Source: Hippopus hippopus (taxonomy: Eukaryota; Mollusca; Bivalvia; Cardiida; Cardiidae). From it: a stretch of 64,000 bases of DNA. The notes below the pieces were generated by a model that did not search any database, was not told the DNA's origin, and was given only the letters and a program-made list of their open reading frames with translations. The stretch is from the NCBI GenBank assembly GCA_946811185.2, contig OX328102.1, positions 17,919,194 to 17,983,193 on the forward strand, read 5' to 3'. This document shows positions 59,101-64,000 of this stretch, piece after piece. Each line of letters opens with the position of its first letter. Positions within the stretch are counted from its first letter, which is position 1. The position numbers were made by a program, and so were the translations under genes.

Positions 59101-61127
59101 CTAAACTATCTGGTTTAGCCAATCTGTAGTTTTACTTTAAAAATCAGAAAATCCTAGAGAATAAAGACTAAGAATGCTCTTAAAAATGGTTCATAAATAC
59201 GAACCAAGAAAGAACTGAGGAACTTACAGTGATTTGAGGAGGTTTCATCACAGGATGATCTCTCTCAAAGGTAAACAACACATACGTAGCATACACAGCA
59301 TAATCTCTGAACAGCACATTGCCTCCAGACAGGTCACCTGTTAAATCTGACATGGCTGTCTGCAACCCTGCAAACTCTACAACCAAAATATTAGTCATTA
59401 ACCCCTAAAGGGCCTTGAGCTACTTAACCCCTTGGCTGCTAAGCATGACTCAAGGACCTTTTGCAGACAGTAACGATCAAGATCAGATGGCACACAATGT
59501 GCACTGTCTGTTAAGGAGACATTTTTTCCCTGAAGAATAACTTTGAAATGACAATACACTACTTGGGTTTTTACAATCAGCTTGAAAGTTTCATTTTATT
59601 TATTTACTTATAAGGGTTAAGTTACCATTGTTGCCAGTGTCGTTAAAAAATGGGATTGTTTTGTAAAGGGTTTACCCTTTACCACTCAAACCCTACTTTT
59701 TACGACCCTGAGATAAAGGGCTTTTGAAAACATTGTGGGAAAAGAAAATGCTGGTAACCAGCATTTTCTCCTTTTCCCACAATGTTTTCTATCCTTTCAA
59801 AAACAGAAATCATCATTTTAGCAACATTTAATTTGTCGTCTGCAAAGGTTTTGAATTTGGTGCTGTACATAAAAGAATGTCATTCGGTAAAAGGTTAAGA
59901 GATATTTCTTGTCTTTGAATATTCATCAGATGTTATACCAAAAGTGGAATATAACAAAAGTAATCTAAAAGCCTTTGTTCACCCACAAGGGCATAGCACC
60001 CATAATGCATAATACACATAATTATGTGTATAAAAAATCCAACAACCAAAGTTGTAAATCACAGTGTCATATTACATGTATGAGGGTCGTTCACTTAATT
60101 GTGCCACTAATAGGCCTCCACACTAAATGACCATATTTTTTGATTCAGATGGTCCAATTGCTCAAATTCCTGTATCTAACGGTCAAAAGGTTACAGGCAA
60201 ATTTTACAAGAACAATGTTCTTTTAAAAGTGAAGAAACACTATAAAAAACGGAGACCTAGAACAAGGTTACTGGGCCTGTGCCTTATTCATGACAATGCA
60301 GCTGCTCACAAGTCTGCATTTGTTCAGAATTTCCTGAAAACAGAAAAGGTGGTACAGCTTCCCTATCCACCCTATTCTACTGACTTTAGCCCATTTGACT
60401 TCTTTCTCTTTCCTTTATTGAAGAAAACTCTCTCTGGATGTCGATATGGCTCTAAAAGTGCCTTGGGAAGTGCTGTTTTTCAGTGTCTGCTGGGTATTCC
60501 CAGAAAAGCCTATTTTGCAGCCTTCAAAGGCTGGAATTCTAGACTTAAAAAATGTATTTCTGTCAAGGGAGAATGTTTTGAAGAGATGAAATGAGTGAAA
60601 TATATGGCATTGCATTTAATATAATGCAACTCACAGACATCAAGTGAAACAATTAAATGAAGGACCCTCATATTAGTTTTTCTCCAAATCTGCTCACCTT
60701 TCCAAACTAAATAGATGGCTTAAATTGATTTTGTGATGACCAGGAAATCACAGTATGCTTTACAATAAATGGTGACATTTCATATGAAGTCATGCCATCG
60801 ACCAAACATCATCATATAGCTCAATGTGCGTATGAATATTTTGATTCTGGCTATACCTATGACCAATGCCTGGTTGCATGTATAAATGATGTTATTACTC
60901 CAGTAAATAGAAATATCACCATTTCTATATATAGACACTGGGTATGAGGGTAGAAAATACTGCAACTTTACCTTTTCTACACTGTTCCCTAAATTTGGCT
61001 TCCTTCTTTTCCATCATATACTCTAAACTTTTCTTCTCTCTGTTCAAAATTTTAAACTTCTTCCTAAGAAGGAATACTGCAAGAGCAACAGTTGCGAATA
61101 AGAGAACTAGAACCCCTACTACCACAC
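32031..61127 (-). CDS. Plexin, cytoplasmic half (15 exons, 5' part outside window)
   Basis: Receptor for semaphorins. The visible part is the membrane helix and intracellular GAP region, which in plexins inactivates Rap/R-Ras GTPases and binds Rac/Rnd through an inserted ubiquitin-like domain. Joining the 15 exons listed separately gives 1919 nt: two bases of a split codon, 638 residues and a TGA. All 14 intron phases agree and no stop interrupts the frame. Domains in order, numbered from the first full codon here: membrane helix 1-20; basic juxtamembrane coiled coil 21-52; GAP part 1, about 53-225; Rho-binding domain about 226-365; GAP part 2, about 390-610. The arginine pair R184-R185 (LLLRR) and R482 (LLLRFWVN) match the catalytic arginines of plexins in both context and spacing (about 298; close to 295 in plexin A1). 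The C-terminus GSKVD lacks the PDZ ligand of plexin B proteins, although the SICLY stretch of exon 6 reads B-like, so I leave the subfamily open. Confidence 0.95.
32169..32829 (+). repeat. Three hairpin repeats head to tail next to the last plexin exon
   Basis: 32169-32393, 32398-32606 and 32604-32829, all plus and all with good hairpins. The first begins about 22 bases from the acceptor side of plexin exon 15. Confidence 0.9.
33330..33510 (+). repeat. Hairpin repeat, truncated
   Basis: Starts actctttaccataaaacaaa; left inner stem shortened to ggagtgctggt. Confidence 0.7.
33622..33834. mobile_element. Long-hairpin MITE with TTAA target duplication
   Basis: TTAA at 33618-33621 and 33835-33838. 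The two halves are imperfect inverted copies: ggatagggtaccctaatggg, gtgtaacatcg, tttcatcacc, then gatttggct and gtaatcga, each matched in reverse on the right. 213 bp. Lies in the plexin intron between exons 14 and 15. Confidence 0.88.
34021..34095 (-). CDS. Plexin exon 14: last GAP helices
   Basis: Acceptor cttttcag, donor GCT|GTAAGT. 25 codons in phase 0: [20 protein letters not shown] then YRDA, equivalent to the plexin ALxEIYKYAKRYR helix. Too short to be found by ORF length; recognised by splice sites and homology. Confidence 0.9.
34160..34510 (-). repeat. Hairpin repeats: remnant and full minus copy
   Basis: 34160-34310 lacks the hairpin; 34303-34510 keeps only accagcattttctccttttc of the stem and the right end. 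Confidence 0.75.
34979..35202 (-). repeat. Hairpin repeat
   Basis: aaatgctgtaaccagcattt centre; both termini present. Confidence 0.8.
35380..35523 (-). CDS. Plexin exon 13: GAP part 2
   Basis: Acceptor atttacag, donor ACA|GTATGT. 48 codons, phase 0 at both ends. [20 protein letters not shown] then RDYFQHV and [11 protein letters not shown] match the plexin SPTNKLLYAKEIPEY segment. Confidence 0.94.
36415..36545. repeat. Perfect 63-bp-arm palindrome
   Basis: 36415-36477 and 36483-36545 are exact reverse complements around a 5-base loop (tcggg). Outer bases aggttattacacggctgatg; inner bases ctcaaaatctgccc. GC-rich in an AT-rich intron. Related half-sequence (cgagggcagatatggcgggg) occurs at 35733. 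Confidence 0.97.
36737..36966 (+). repeat. Hairpin repeat
   Basis: Full length; the inner stem has uncompensated changes (atgccggtggacagaat). Confidence 0.85.
37184..37385 (-). mobile_element. GATCAAGATCAGACTGCA palindrome MITE, reversed
   Basis: Reverse-oriented copy in the intron after plexin exon 12: agatcagactgta and cagtctgatcttgat arms, then the reversed end cttagcagactaaggg. Confidence 0.8.
37382..37609 (-). repeat. Hairpin repeat abutting plexin exon 12
   Basis: Its right end is about 29 bases from the exon 12 donor. Stem aatgctggtaaccagcattt. Confidence 0.85.
37638..37785 (-). CDS. Plexin exon 12: GAP part 2, second catalytic arginine
   Basis: Acceptor ccttcatag, donor ACT|GTAAGT. 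Encodes [19 protein letters not shown], then [20 protein letters not shown]. The Arg in LLLRFWVN is the third GAP arginine of plexins. Confidence 0.97.
37895..38170 (-). mobile_element. tRNA-derived SINE, reverse copy, diverged
   Basis: Tail cattttatttatgaggcagt, middle cacaatgactatcatcaatc and head region ggagttgaaccaaagacccc recognisable. Further fragments: 15540-15770, 18130-18290, 35605-35660, 36545-36695, 57705-57835. Confidence 0.65.
39043..39203 (-). CDS. Plexin exon 11: GAP part 2
   Basis: Acceptor ttctacag, donor ACAG|GTCTTT. Encodes [34 protein letters not shown] and [11 protein letters not shown], all diagnostic for plexins. The last two bases open a Ser codon. Confidence 0.96.
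39282..39482 (-). repeat. Hairpin repeat, left arm shortened
   Basis: gaacattgtggtagcaagcattttctcc: the inner left stem is deleted, the outer arm kept. Confidence 0.8.
39700..40206. repeat. Cluster of three hairpin repeats
   Basis: 39700-39790 (minus, truncated), 39800-40010 (minus, inner stem variant gttgatcatcagc) and 40005-40206 (plus). Followed directly by the minisatellite at 40236. Confidence 0.8.
40236..40548. repeat. 41/42-bp minisatellite, seven units
   Basis: Units start tctaaattctg at 40236, 40277, 40318, 40359, 40401, 40443 and 40485, with a partial eighth at 40527. The first three are 41 bp and the last four 42 bp. Each has cttctgcaaa-tgc and tggacatg, the same order as the slice ctgcaaatgctttcaatttggacatgtctaaaa in the hairpin repeats. 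42 bp is 14 codons, so both strands look open; I do not call a protein. Confidence 0.95.
40761..41283 (-). repeat. Two hairpin repeats flanking plexin exon 10
   Basis: 40761-40934 ends 10 bases from the exon 10 donor; 41117-41283 lacks the inner right arm. Confidence 0.75.
40945..41022 (-). CDS. Plexin exon 10: GAP part 2
   Basis: Acceptor cattgcag, donor AAG|GTAATT. 26 codons in phase 0 at both ends. [20 protein letters not shown] then RLLVTK corresponds to the plexin segment EIYLTRLLATK. Confidence 0.92.
41939..42128 (-). repeat. Hairpin repeat
   Basis: Left inner stem altered (gagaaactagtggt), right arm intact. Confidence 0.75.
42272..42535. mobile_element. MITE of the tgagccatgctctgtgaaaa family, best copy
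   Basis: Inverted ends of about 30 bp: tgagccaagctctgtgaaaa versus ttttgccagagcgtggctca. The core palindrome is acccaggtcagcctgcacag / gcgcaggctgacctgggcc. A second, diverged copy follows at 42536-42780. Confidence 0.85.
42853..43067 (-). repeat. Hairpin repeat with compensated arms
   Basis: Stem gaaattgctcttaacgagca; two changes relative to the reference copy are matched by complementary changes in the other arm. Confidence 0.85.
43167..43440 (-). mobile_element. tRNA-derived SINE, reverse copy
   Basis: The reverse complement reads gccccagtagtccagtcggt, B box tgctttgaatcccaagc, and the same body and tail as 48089-48395. Confidence 0.8.
43488..43666 (+). mobile_element. GATCAAGATCAGACTGCA palindrome MITE, degraded
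   Basis: TTAA ends kept (attaacccatacag ... aagggttaataa), palindrome reduced to gtatagatcttgatcta. Other partial copies: 16597-16742, 32838-32960, 35205-35330, 40575-40690, 48950-49060, 53285-53400, 56015-56112, 59008-59062. Confidence 0.65.
43756..43838 (-). CDS. Plexin exon 9: linker to GAP part 2
   Basis: Acceptor ctttcacag, donor TTTG|GTAAAC. Begins with two bases completing Gly. Encodes [19 protein letters not shown], then SGSNFWHL. The last residues correspond to the plexin WHLVK motif, which exon 10 completes as WHLIK. Confidence 0.9.
44256..44473 (+). repeat. Hairpin repeat
   Basis: Left arm mostly lost; right arm cagcattttctccttttccc kept. Directly followed by the tandem-core element at 44473. 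Confidence 0.75.
44473..45370 (+). mobile_element. Pearl-type tandem-core repeat
   Basis: Opens aacaagagggccatgatggc and continues in about six units of 130-145 bp, each with gatatcatcaagacaaacat, ctttcatgagtattg and gacctggtgacct. Resembles the bivalve pearl class (conserved start, tandem core). No hairpin end is seen here. Confidence 0.8.
46180..46310 (+). repeat. Hairpin repeat, right half
   Basis: Hairpin aaatgctggttatcagcatt plus the right terminus; left portion absent. Confidence 0.75.
46431..46593. mobile_element. Foldback element, about 75-bp arms
   Basis: The arms match with few mismatches: aataatcttctttctatcgt, gatttatcgttcaataaacc and gttgtgagttatgaggc on the left; gcctcataactcacaac, gtggtttattgaacgataaa and catgatagaagattatt on the right. 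The flank 46594-46810 is also repeated at 55225-55870. Confidence 0.88.
46865..47395 (-). repeat. Two hairpin repeats
   Basis: 46865-47098 complete (centre atgctgatgaccagcat, a half-compensated variant); 47215-47395 lacks the left arm and ends about 22 bases from the plexin exon 8 donor. Confidence 0.8.
47418..47594 (-). CDS. Plexin exon 8: Rho-GTPase-binding domain
   Basis: Acceptor gttgttacag, donor ATAG|GTAAAT. Encodes [18 protein letters not shown], then [18 protein letters not shown], matching the plexin LEW...WKRVNSL-HY-V-DGS pattern. 58 full codons; ends in phase 1. Confidence 0.95.
47815..48565 (-). repeat. Eroded hairpin repeats either side of a SINE
   Basis: 47815-48010 and 48410-48565, both with decayed stems. 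Confidence 0.6.
48089..48395 (+). mobile_element. tRNA-derived SINE, fullest copy
   Basis: The head has gccccagtagcacagtaac and a B-box-like ccctggtttaaatccccagc. The body is tcattgcgacaggattcatt. The tail is ataactgaaataatgttgaa followed by atggcgttaaacactaaac. Lies in the plexin intron between exons 7 and 8. Confidence 0.8.
48627..48927. mobile_element. MITE of the tgagccatgctctgtgaaaa family
   Basis: Ends tgagccatagtctgtgacag and gccagagcatggctca; contains an A-rich expansion with duplicated tctgcaacaag at 48660-48710. Confidence 0.8.
49070..49295 (-). repeat. Hairpin repeat next to plexin exon 7
   Basis: Complete with a clean stem aaatgctggtaaccagcatt. Confidence 0.9.
49330..49495 (-). 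CDS. Plexin exon 7: Rho-GTPase-binding domain
   Basis: Acceptor ttttctgtag, donor ATAG|GTTAGG. Encodes [19 protein letters not shown] then NVGYSQRP, the ubiquitin-like RBD core shared by all plexins. 55 codons; ends in phase 1. Confidence 0.96.
49633..49700 (-). pseudogene. Short decayed copy of plexin exon 6
   Basis: cagtttgatgtgtaatctac, followed by ttccacttgaatctttat, matches the exon part cagtttgatatataatctac ... tctgcttggatctttat. Only about 65 bases survive. Confidence 0.6.
49690..49880 (-). repeat. Hairpin repeat, right arm lost
   Basis: aaggagaaaatgctggttct then a jump to the distal part; sits among the decayed exon 6 copies. Confidence 0.7.
49935..50100 (-). pseudogene. Decayed copy of plexin exon 6 plus its donor flank
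   Basis: It matches the 3' half of the real exon (50328-50541) and its flanking intron: the same tttatttccaaact flank, then aggtttt, aattgatgtc and a gcaca-type stretch. Read on the minus strand it still gives a short open stretch, [20 protein letters not shown] then KPL, against [18 protein letters not shown] in the exon. It keeps a GT after CCTCTG, but the upstream two thirds and the acceptor are gone. I infer a decayed segmental duplication, not a used exon. Confidence 0.75.
50166..50276 (-). pseudogene. Decayed copy of plexin exon 6 (internally deleted)
   Basis: Aligns to the true exon base by base over gtttggattgatgt, ctgctag, tttgtcctc, cacagtttgat and ttgccttgta-agaatgaaaag. It lacks about 33 bases in the middle and carries stops. 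It sits immediately downstream (in gene orientation) of the intact exon. Confidence 0.75.
50328..50541 (-). CDS. Plexin exon 6: end of GAP part 1 and start of Rho-binding domain
   Basis: Acceptor atctattacag, donor CTT|GTAAGT. The largest exon here, 71 full codons. Contains [37 protein letters not shown] and [18 protein letters not shown]. Three decayed partial copies of this exon follow in the next intron at 50166-50276, 49935-50100 and 49633-49700. Confidence 0.96.
51112..52442. repeat. Run of five hairpin repeats
   Basis: 51112-51325 (minus), 51370-51585 (minus, stem lost), 51586-51813 (minus), 51946-52153 (plus) and 52219-52442 (minus, stem aaagtgctggtaaccagcat). They fill most of the intron between plexin exons 5 and 6. 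Confidence 0.85.
52565..52639 (-). CDS. Plexin exon 5: GAP domain, first catalytic arginine
   Basis: Acceptor tttggtttcag, donor AG|GTATAC. Encodes [20 protein letters not shown] then LLLR. AG at the end joins A of exon 6 to give the second Arg of the LLLRR pair, which aligns with the GAP arginine doublet of plexins. Confidence 0.94.
53470..54478. repeat. Three hairpin repeats around plexin exon 4
   Basis: 53470-53636 (minus, truncated), 53934-54161 (minus, begins 25 bases from the exon acceptor side) and 54243-54478 (plus). Confidence 0.85.
53850..53909 (-). CDS. Plexin exon 4: GAP domain
   Basis: A 60-nt exon. Acceptor ttcttctgcag, donor GA|GTAAGA. Encodes [19 protein letters not shown], equivalent to the plexin NVAS-L-VALxGKxEY segment. 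The first base completes Lys and the last two open a Glu codon. Confidence 0.92.
54550..54812. mobile_element. MITE of the tgagccatgctctgtgaaaa family
   Basis: Ends tgagccatgctctgtgaaaa and ttttgccagagcatggctca, both intact. Other copies: 52696-52830 (truncated) and 56728-56988. Confidence 0.85.
55150..55870. mobile_element. Second copy of the foldback-associated element
   Basis: gcgcctcataaatcactaca, gtggtttattgaataataaa, ccatgatagaagattattt and taacatgaccaactctt match 46540-46617. The far end atttaccatgcttgc...gtgtttatagagccgaattc matches 46747-46790. About 520 bases of internal sequence are present here and not there. Confidence 0.7.
56152..56601. repeat. Two hairpin repeats in opposite orientation, sharing a boundary
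   Basis: 56152-56373 (plus) ends where 56372-56601 (minus) begins, at acagttaaccctttacc. Together they form a larger inverted structure. Confidence 0.9.
57469..57584 (-). CDS. Plexin exon 3: GAP domain helices
   Basis: Acceptor ttatttgtag, donor AA|GTAAAG. Starts in phase 0 with ACT GAT. Contains the family pattern [21 protein letters not shown] followed by TIQD. 38 codons plus two bases of a Lys codon that exon 4 completes. Confidence 0.93.
57620..58000 (-). repeat. Hairpin repeat split by a SINE fragment
   Basis: 57620-57690 and 57835-58000 are the two ends of one minus copy; 57705-57835 is SINE sequence. Confidence 0.65.
58121..59002. repeat. Run of four hairpin repeats
   Basis: 58121-58350 (minus, compensated stem tgctgatgatcagca), 58350-58530 (plus, eroded), 58545-58757 (plus) and 58773-59002 (minus, near-perfect arms). 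Confidence 0.85.
59228..59376 (-). CDS. Plexin exon 2: start of GAP domain
   Basis: Acceptor ttttggttgtag, donor ACT|GTAAGT. It begins with AG to complete a Glu codon, then [15 protein letters not shown], the plexin hallmark at the start of the cytoplasmic GAP segment, and [11 protein letters not shown] with DHPVM. 49 full codons; ends in phase 0. Confidence 0.95.
59424..59620 (+). mobile_element. GATCAAGATCAGACTGCA palindrome MITE in plexin intron
   Basis: TTAA at 59424-59427 and 59617-59620; ctgctaagcatgactcaagg at the left, part of the palindrome arm deleted. Confidence 0.8.
59668..59899 (-). repeat. Hairpin repeat
   Basis: Complete; stem aaatgctggtaaccagcatt. Confidence 0.9.
60081..60670 (+). 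mobile_element. Internally deleted mariner element
   Basis: Terminal inverted repeats tgagggtcgttcacttaatt and its partner (aattaaatgaaggaccctca), 20 of 22 bases matching, with TA at 60079-60080 and 60671-60672. 590 bp, less than half of a normal mariner; the missing part is the 5' end of the transposase gene. Lies in the plexin intron between exons 1 and 2. Confidence 0.92.
60127..60594 (+). pseudogene. Mariner transposase, C-terminal part
   Basis: 155 open codons. [11 protein letters not shown] carries the second catalytic Asp (D56). [20 protein letters not shown] carries the third (D91), exactly 34 residues apart, which is the DD34D mariner signature. [18 protein letters not shown] and the C-terminal [17 protein letters not shown] follow. 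The DNA-binding domain and first Asp are deleted, so it is inactive despite the open frame. Confidence 0.92.
60972..61127 (-). CDS. Plexin exon 1 of window: transmembrane helix and juxtamembrane coiled coil
   Basis: Acceptor ttctattacag; donor GTAAAG after AGAAAAG. The exon starts with two bases of a split Gly codon. It encodes a hydrophobic helix ([20 protein letters not shown]), a basic stop-transfer RKK, and a charged helix ending REQCRK, the usual plexin juxtamembrane arrangement. It ends in phase 1. The preceding ectodomain exon is not visible upstream (61128-64000 holds only repeats). Confidence 0.92.
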
Positions 61128-61189
61128 CTGTAATAGAATGGAAAATTACACTCATTCCCTTTGGCAGCCAATTCTTCTCATCTTGCAGC

Positions 61190-61506
61190 TAACACTTTTG
61201 AAAACATTCTTACACAAGGACAAACTGATTGTGACAAGCAGTTTCTTCTTTTACGATAATGTTTCAGCTTGAAATTCTTGTAATTGAAGTTGATTTTTGC
61301 ATGATGATTTCAAAAGGATCTGCTGCAACTCCCCCCGTCCCTTCACCAAACGATTCTTTAAACATACACACAAAAAAAGACTTCTGAAACATTGCTTTCT
61401 ACCCTTTCAAAGACAAATCCCACAGTATGAGCCATATTTTATTGATTGTCTGCAATTGCTTTCAATATGGACAACTTTAAAATGTTGTTGTTTGTTAAAC
61501 AGTTAA
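61190..61506 (-). repeat. Last hairpin repeat, just 5' of the plexin TM exon, interrupted
   Basis: Pieces caaacgattctttaaac, cattgctttctaccctttca and ttgtttgttaaacagttaaa remain; an unrelated stretch interrupts the stem. Confidence 0.6.
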
Positions 61507-61784
61507 AAAGGTATCCAGCTAGGAAAGAAAAATGATAAAATTTTAATGAATTCCATATCGGTAGAACCTAATCAATATTGTAGATCAGAAAAAAATCAAA
61601 GTGCAGTGTCATTACCATGTGTATCTAACATGTTCAATAAAACATGTTTCAAAATGACAATTTGCATATTAGATTGTTTCAATTTGAATCTCCTGTCAAA
61701 AAATAGTTTTTATTTAAAATAAATGATGTTTCTACAATTGGCTATACTTGATTTTGCATGTGCATGTATGTCAAGTTGGAACAA

Positions 61785-63100
61785 GAGCCATGTTGACATG
61801 GCCATCCCCTGCCGAATGCTTGCTCAATAGAAGATGTGTGTCTTCCTATAGGTTGGTTTAAAGGCTAAAACAGCTAGATTTCAGAATTATTTTCTGGCAT
61901 GGCTAAATACAAAGTACAATGAAAAATTTCAAAAAGGTTCACTTTTCTTATATACATGTAGCTGTCAAGTGTAAACACATATGAAATCAGTCAGAGCAAC
62001 AAAGAGCAATAAATAAAAAAAACTATGGAAGCTAGAGATATCATTCTTGTGTACTGCAATCCTCAGAGACAACTATCCAGCTATGAATTTAATACAGCTT
62101 AAGTTATGCTGCAAAGAAACCTTGAGACTCAAAAATTAACAAAGGGACATAACTCCTAAATCATGGCACTACACTTCTCCGCAATAAAATCTGCCTACCT
62201 CTAAAGTCCCACATTGATACCTTTTATAATTTTCAAGTTATGACAAAGTTTAAGTATGAAAAATAATAAAGGGCAATAACTCCTAAATTATGGCACTGAA
62301 AGTTATGGTTCTTGTACTATGCACTTCTCTTCAATGTCATTGATCAACCTGTGAAGTTTCATGTTTATATCTCAAAATTAAAGGAAGAAAAAATAACCAA
62401 AGTCAAATACATGTAACTCCTAAATTATGCAAACAAGAGTTATGATTCTTGTGCACTGCACTTCTCCTCGATGAGATCTATCCACCTGTGAAGTATCATG
62501 TTTTCACCTCCTATAGTTTTTGAGGTATGCTCAGGACAATATTTAAGTATGAAAAATAACAAAGAGCAATAACTCCTAAATTATGGCACCGACAGTTATG
62601 GTTCTTGAGCACTGCACTTCTCCTCAACGTCACCTATCAACCTGTGAAGTTTCCTGTTTATATCTCAAGTAGTGTTCGAGTTATGCTCTGGCCAAAATTT
62701 AAGTAAGAAAAATAACAAAGGGCAATAACTCCTGAATTATGCAATCAAAAGTTATGGTTCTTGTGCACTGCACTTCTCCTCAATAAGATCTATCTACCTG
62801 TGAAGTTTCATGTTTATATCACAGGTAGTTTTCAAGTTATGCTCTGTACAAAATTTAAGTAAGAAAAATAACAAAGGGCAATAACTCCTAAATTATGCAA
62901 CAAAAAGTTGTGGTTCTTGTGCTCTGCACTTGTCCTTGATGAGATCTATAAACCTGTGAAATTTCATGTTTACATCTCAAATAGCTTTTGAGATATGCTC
63001 CAGACAAGAAAGCTGGAAGGAAGGACAGAAGGACAGAAGGACGGAATGACAGAAGGCTACTTTTACCATATCCCCCGCCGCCTTTTGGCGGGGGATAAAA
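61785..63100 (+). mobile_element. Pearl-type tandem-core element with terminal hairpin
   Basis: Opens acaagagccatgttgacatg. The core repeats align at aactcctaaattatg (62151, 62278, 62415, 62571, 62727, 62883), settling to a 156-bp period. Then comes an aaggacaga-type microsatellite (63014-63055) and an 11-bp-arm hairpin at 63069-63097 (tatcccccgcc / ggcgggggata). This order is the pearl layout, thought to be related to Helitron-like elements. Confidence 0.85.
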
Positions 63101-63104
63101 GAAG

Positions 63105-63590
63105 AATTTAAGAGCCAGGTTCTATTAAATTACATTTCAATAGTATTGTACAATTGAATAAAGGAGTTAACTTCTTGATTTGTTAACAGACAATCCGAAG
63201 AGGTTGTAGTCAAGATTTTTGTTACTGATTCTGTTCTACAGAAATAATTTGTCACATACATGTAATAAATGCTCCGAGAAAAGAGATGGTGTCAAATTAT
63301 CTCTCAAGGATGTATGAAAGGTTAGTGGACATACTGCAGATTTGATAAAAAAAATTCATAAAAAAAAGTCCAAAAATTTTCAGTTTCGATCTCATTACTT
63401 AAAATTTTATGATGAGGAGTTTGCAAAGAGTGTGAATTTTTATGACACCATCATGGTATCATGCAATCCAGGCAAAGTTTGCTGGAGTATAACACTTACC
63501 TAAATCCAATAAAACTAAGTACAAAAATAAAGAAAAAAAGCCATCACCTTAGCACTGCCTCAAAATTCAAGCATTAAACAGTGCAGTGTT
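63105..63590. other. No gene seen
   Basis: AT-rich, stop-dense; no plexin ectodomain exon recognised. Confidence 0.5.
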
Positions 63591-63593
63591 CCA

Positions 63594-64000
63594 AAACAAG
63601 AGGGCCATGATGGCCCTGCATCACTCCACTGGCTGATATAAAGTAAAATCCTACACGGCAAACATTACAATTCTTGGCAAATTGGTTTTGAACTATGAGA
63701 CATATAAAATATTCCCTATAAAAGCCCAGGAGAAAGCTATGCCATTTTTGACCAAAGAGATATAATTACTTGAATTCTGGTAGAGGTCCATCTGATAAAG
63801 CCCCATACCAAATAACACAGTTCTAGAAGATTTTCAAAGTTTCATGAATAAAAAGGCCCTGTAAAACATGAGACCTCTGAGACAGGGCTAATTTCGATCC
63901 AAAAGCTAAATTTTGAACAAAATCAAACGTGAAAGCTATGTGCAAAATTTGGTAGCCTTAGGATTTATGGTTCAGACCAATGAGGTTTTCAAAATTCTCA
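63594..64000 (+). mobile_element. Start of another pearl-type element
   Basis: aaacaagagggccatgatgg followed by non-coding sequence running off the window. Confidence 0.7.

Overview
This window looks like nuclear DNA of a marine or freshwater mollusc, most likely a bivalve. The evidence is AT-rich sequence, no operons, phased GT-AG introns, tRNA-derived SINEs, non-LTR, Tc1 and mariner elements, and tandem-core repeats that begin with the 'caagagggccatgatggcc' motif common in bivalve genomes. The species assignment is inference; the eukaryotic animal origin is not in doubt.

The only host gene I can support is the 3' (cytoplasmic) half of a plexin, on the minus strand at 61127..32031. I placed 15 coding exons by hand, each bounded by AG and GT. 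All phases agree, and together they give an uninterrupted 638-residue tail: membrane helix, juxtamembrane coiled coil, split R-Ras/Rap GAP domain and inserted Rho-GTPase-binding domain, ending in a stop. The extracellular sema/PSI/IPT part must lie beyond base 64000. The introns are made almost entirely of repeats, including three decayed partial copies of the GAP/RBD exon between exons 6 and 7.

Layout. 1-3200: no gene; a CCAAT/TATA promoter-like cluster, a probable LINE 3' end and an old 317-bp-offset duplication. 3238-9117: one decayed APE-type non-LTR retrotransposon on the minus strand, interrupted by a nearly intact Tc1-like element (clean TA target duplication), a 361-bp unidentified insert (GTA duplication) and a microsatellite-bearing insert. 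9120-14000: decayed DNA with two tRNA-SINEs. 14.7-61.5 kb: the domain of a roughly 230-bp repeat with a central 33-bp-arm hairpin and TTAA-flanked ends. I count about 45 copies by eye in both orientations, and none in the first 14 kb. 17-20 kb holds motif-rich non-coding DNA. 23375-26796 is a Kolobok-like transposon with TTAA duplication and a THAP gene. 61.8-63.1 kb is a pearl-type tandem-core element with a terminal hairpin, and another begins at about 63.6 kb.

The most unusual signals are: the dense hairpin repeat family whose arms carry matching compensatory changes; a perfect 63-bp-arm palindrome in a plexin intron; a minisatellite grown out of an internal slice of the hairpin repeat; the decayed exon copies; and the way several unrelated families share TTAA-type ends.
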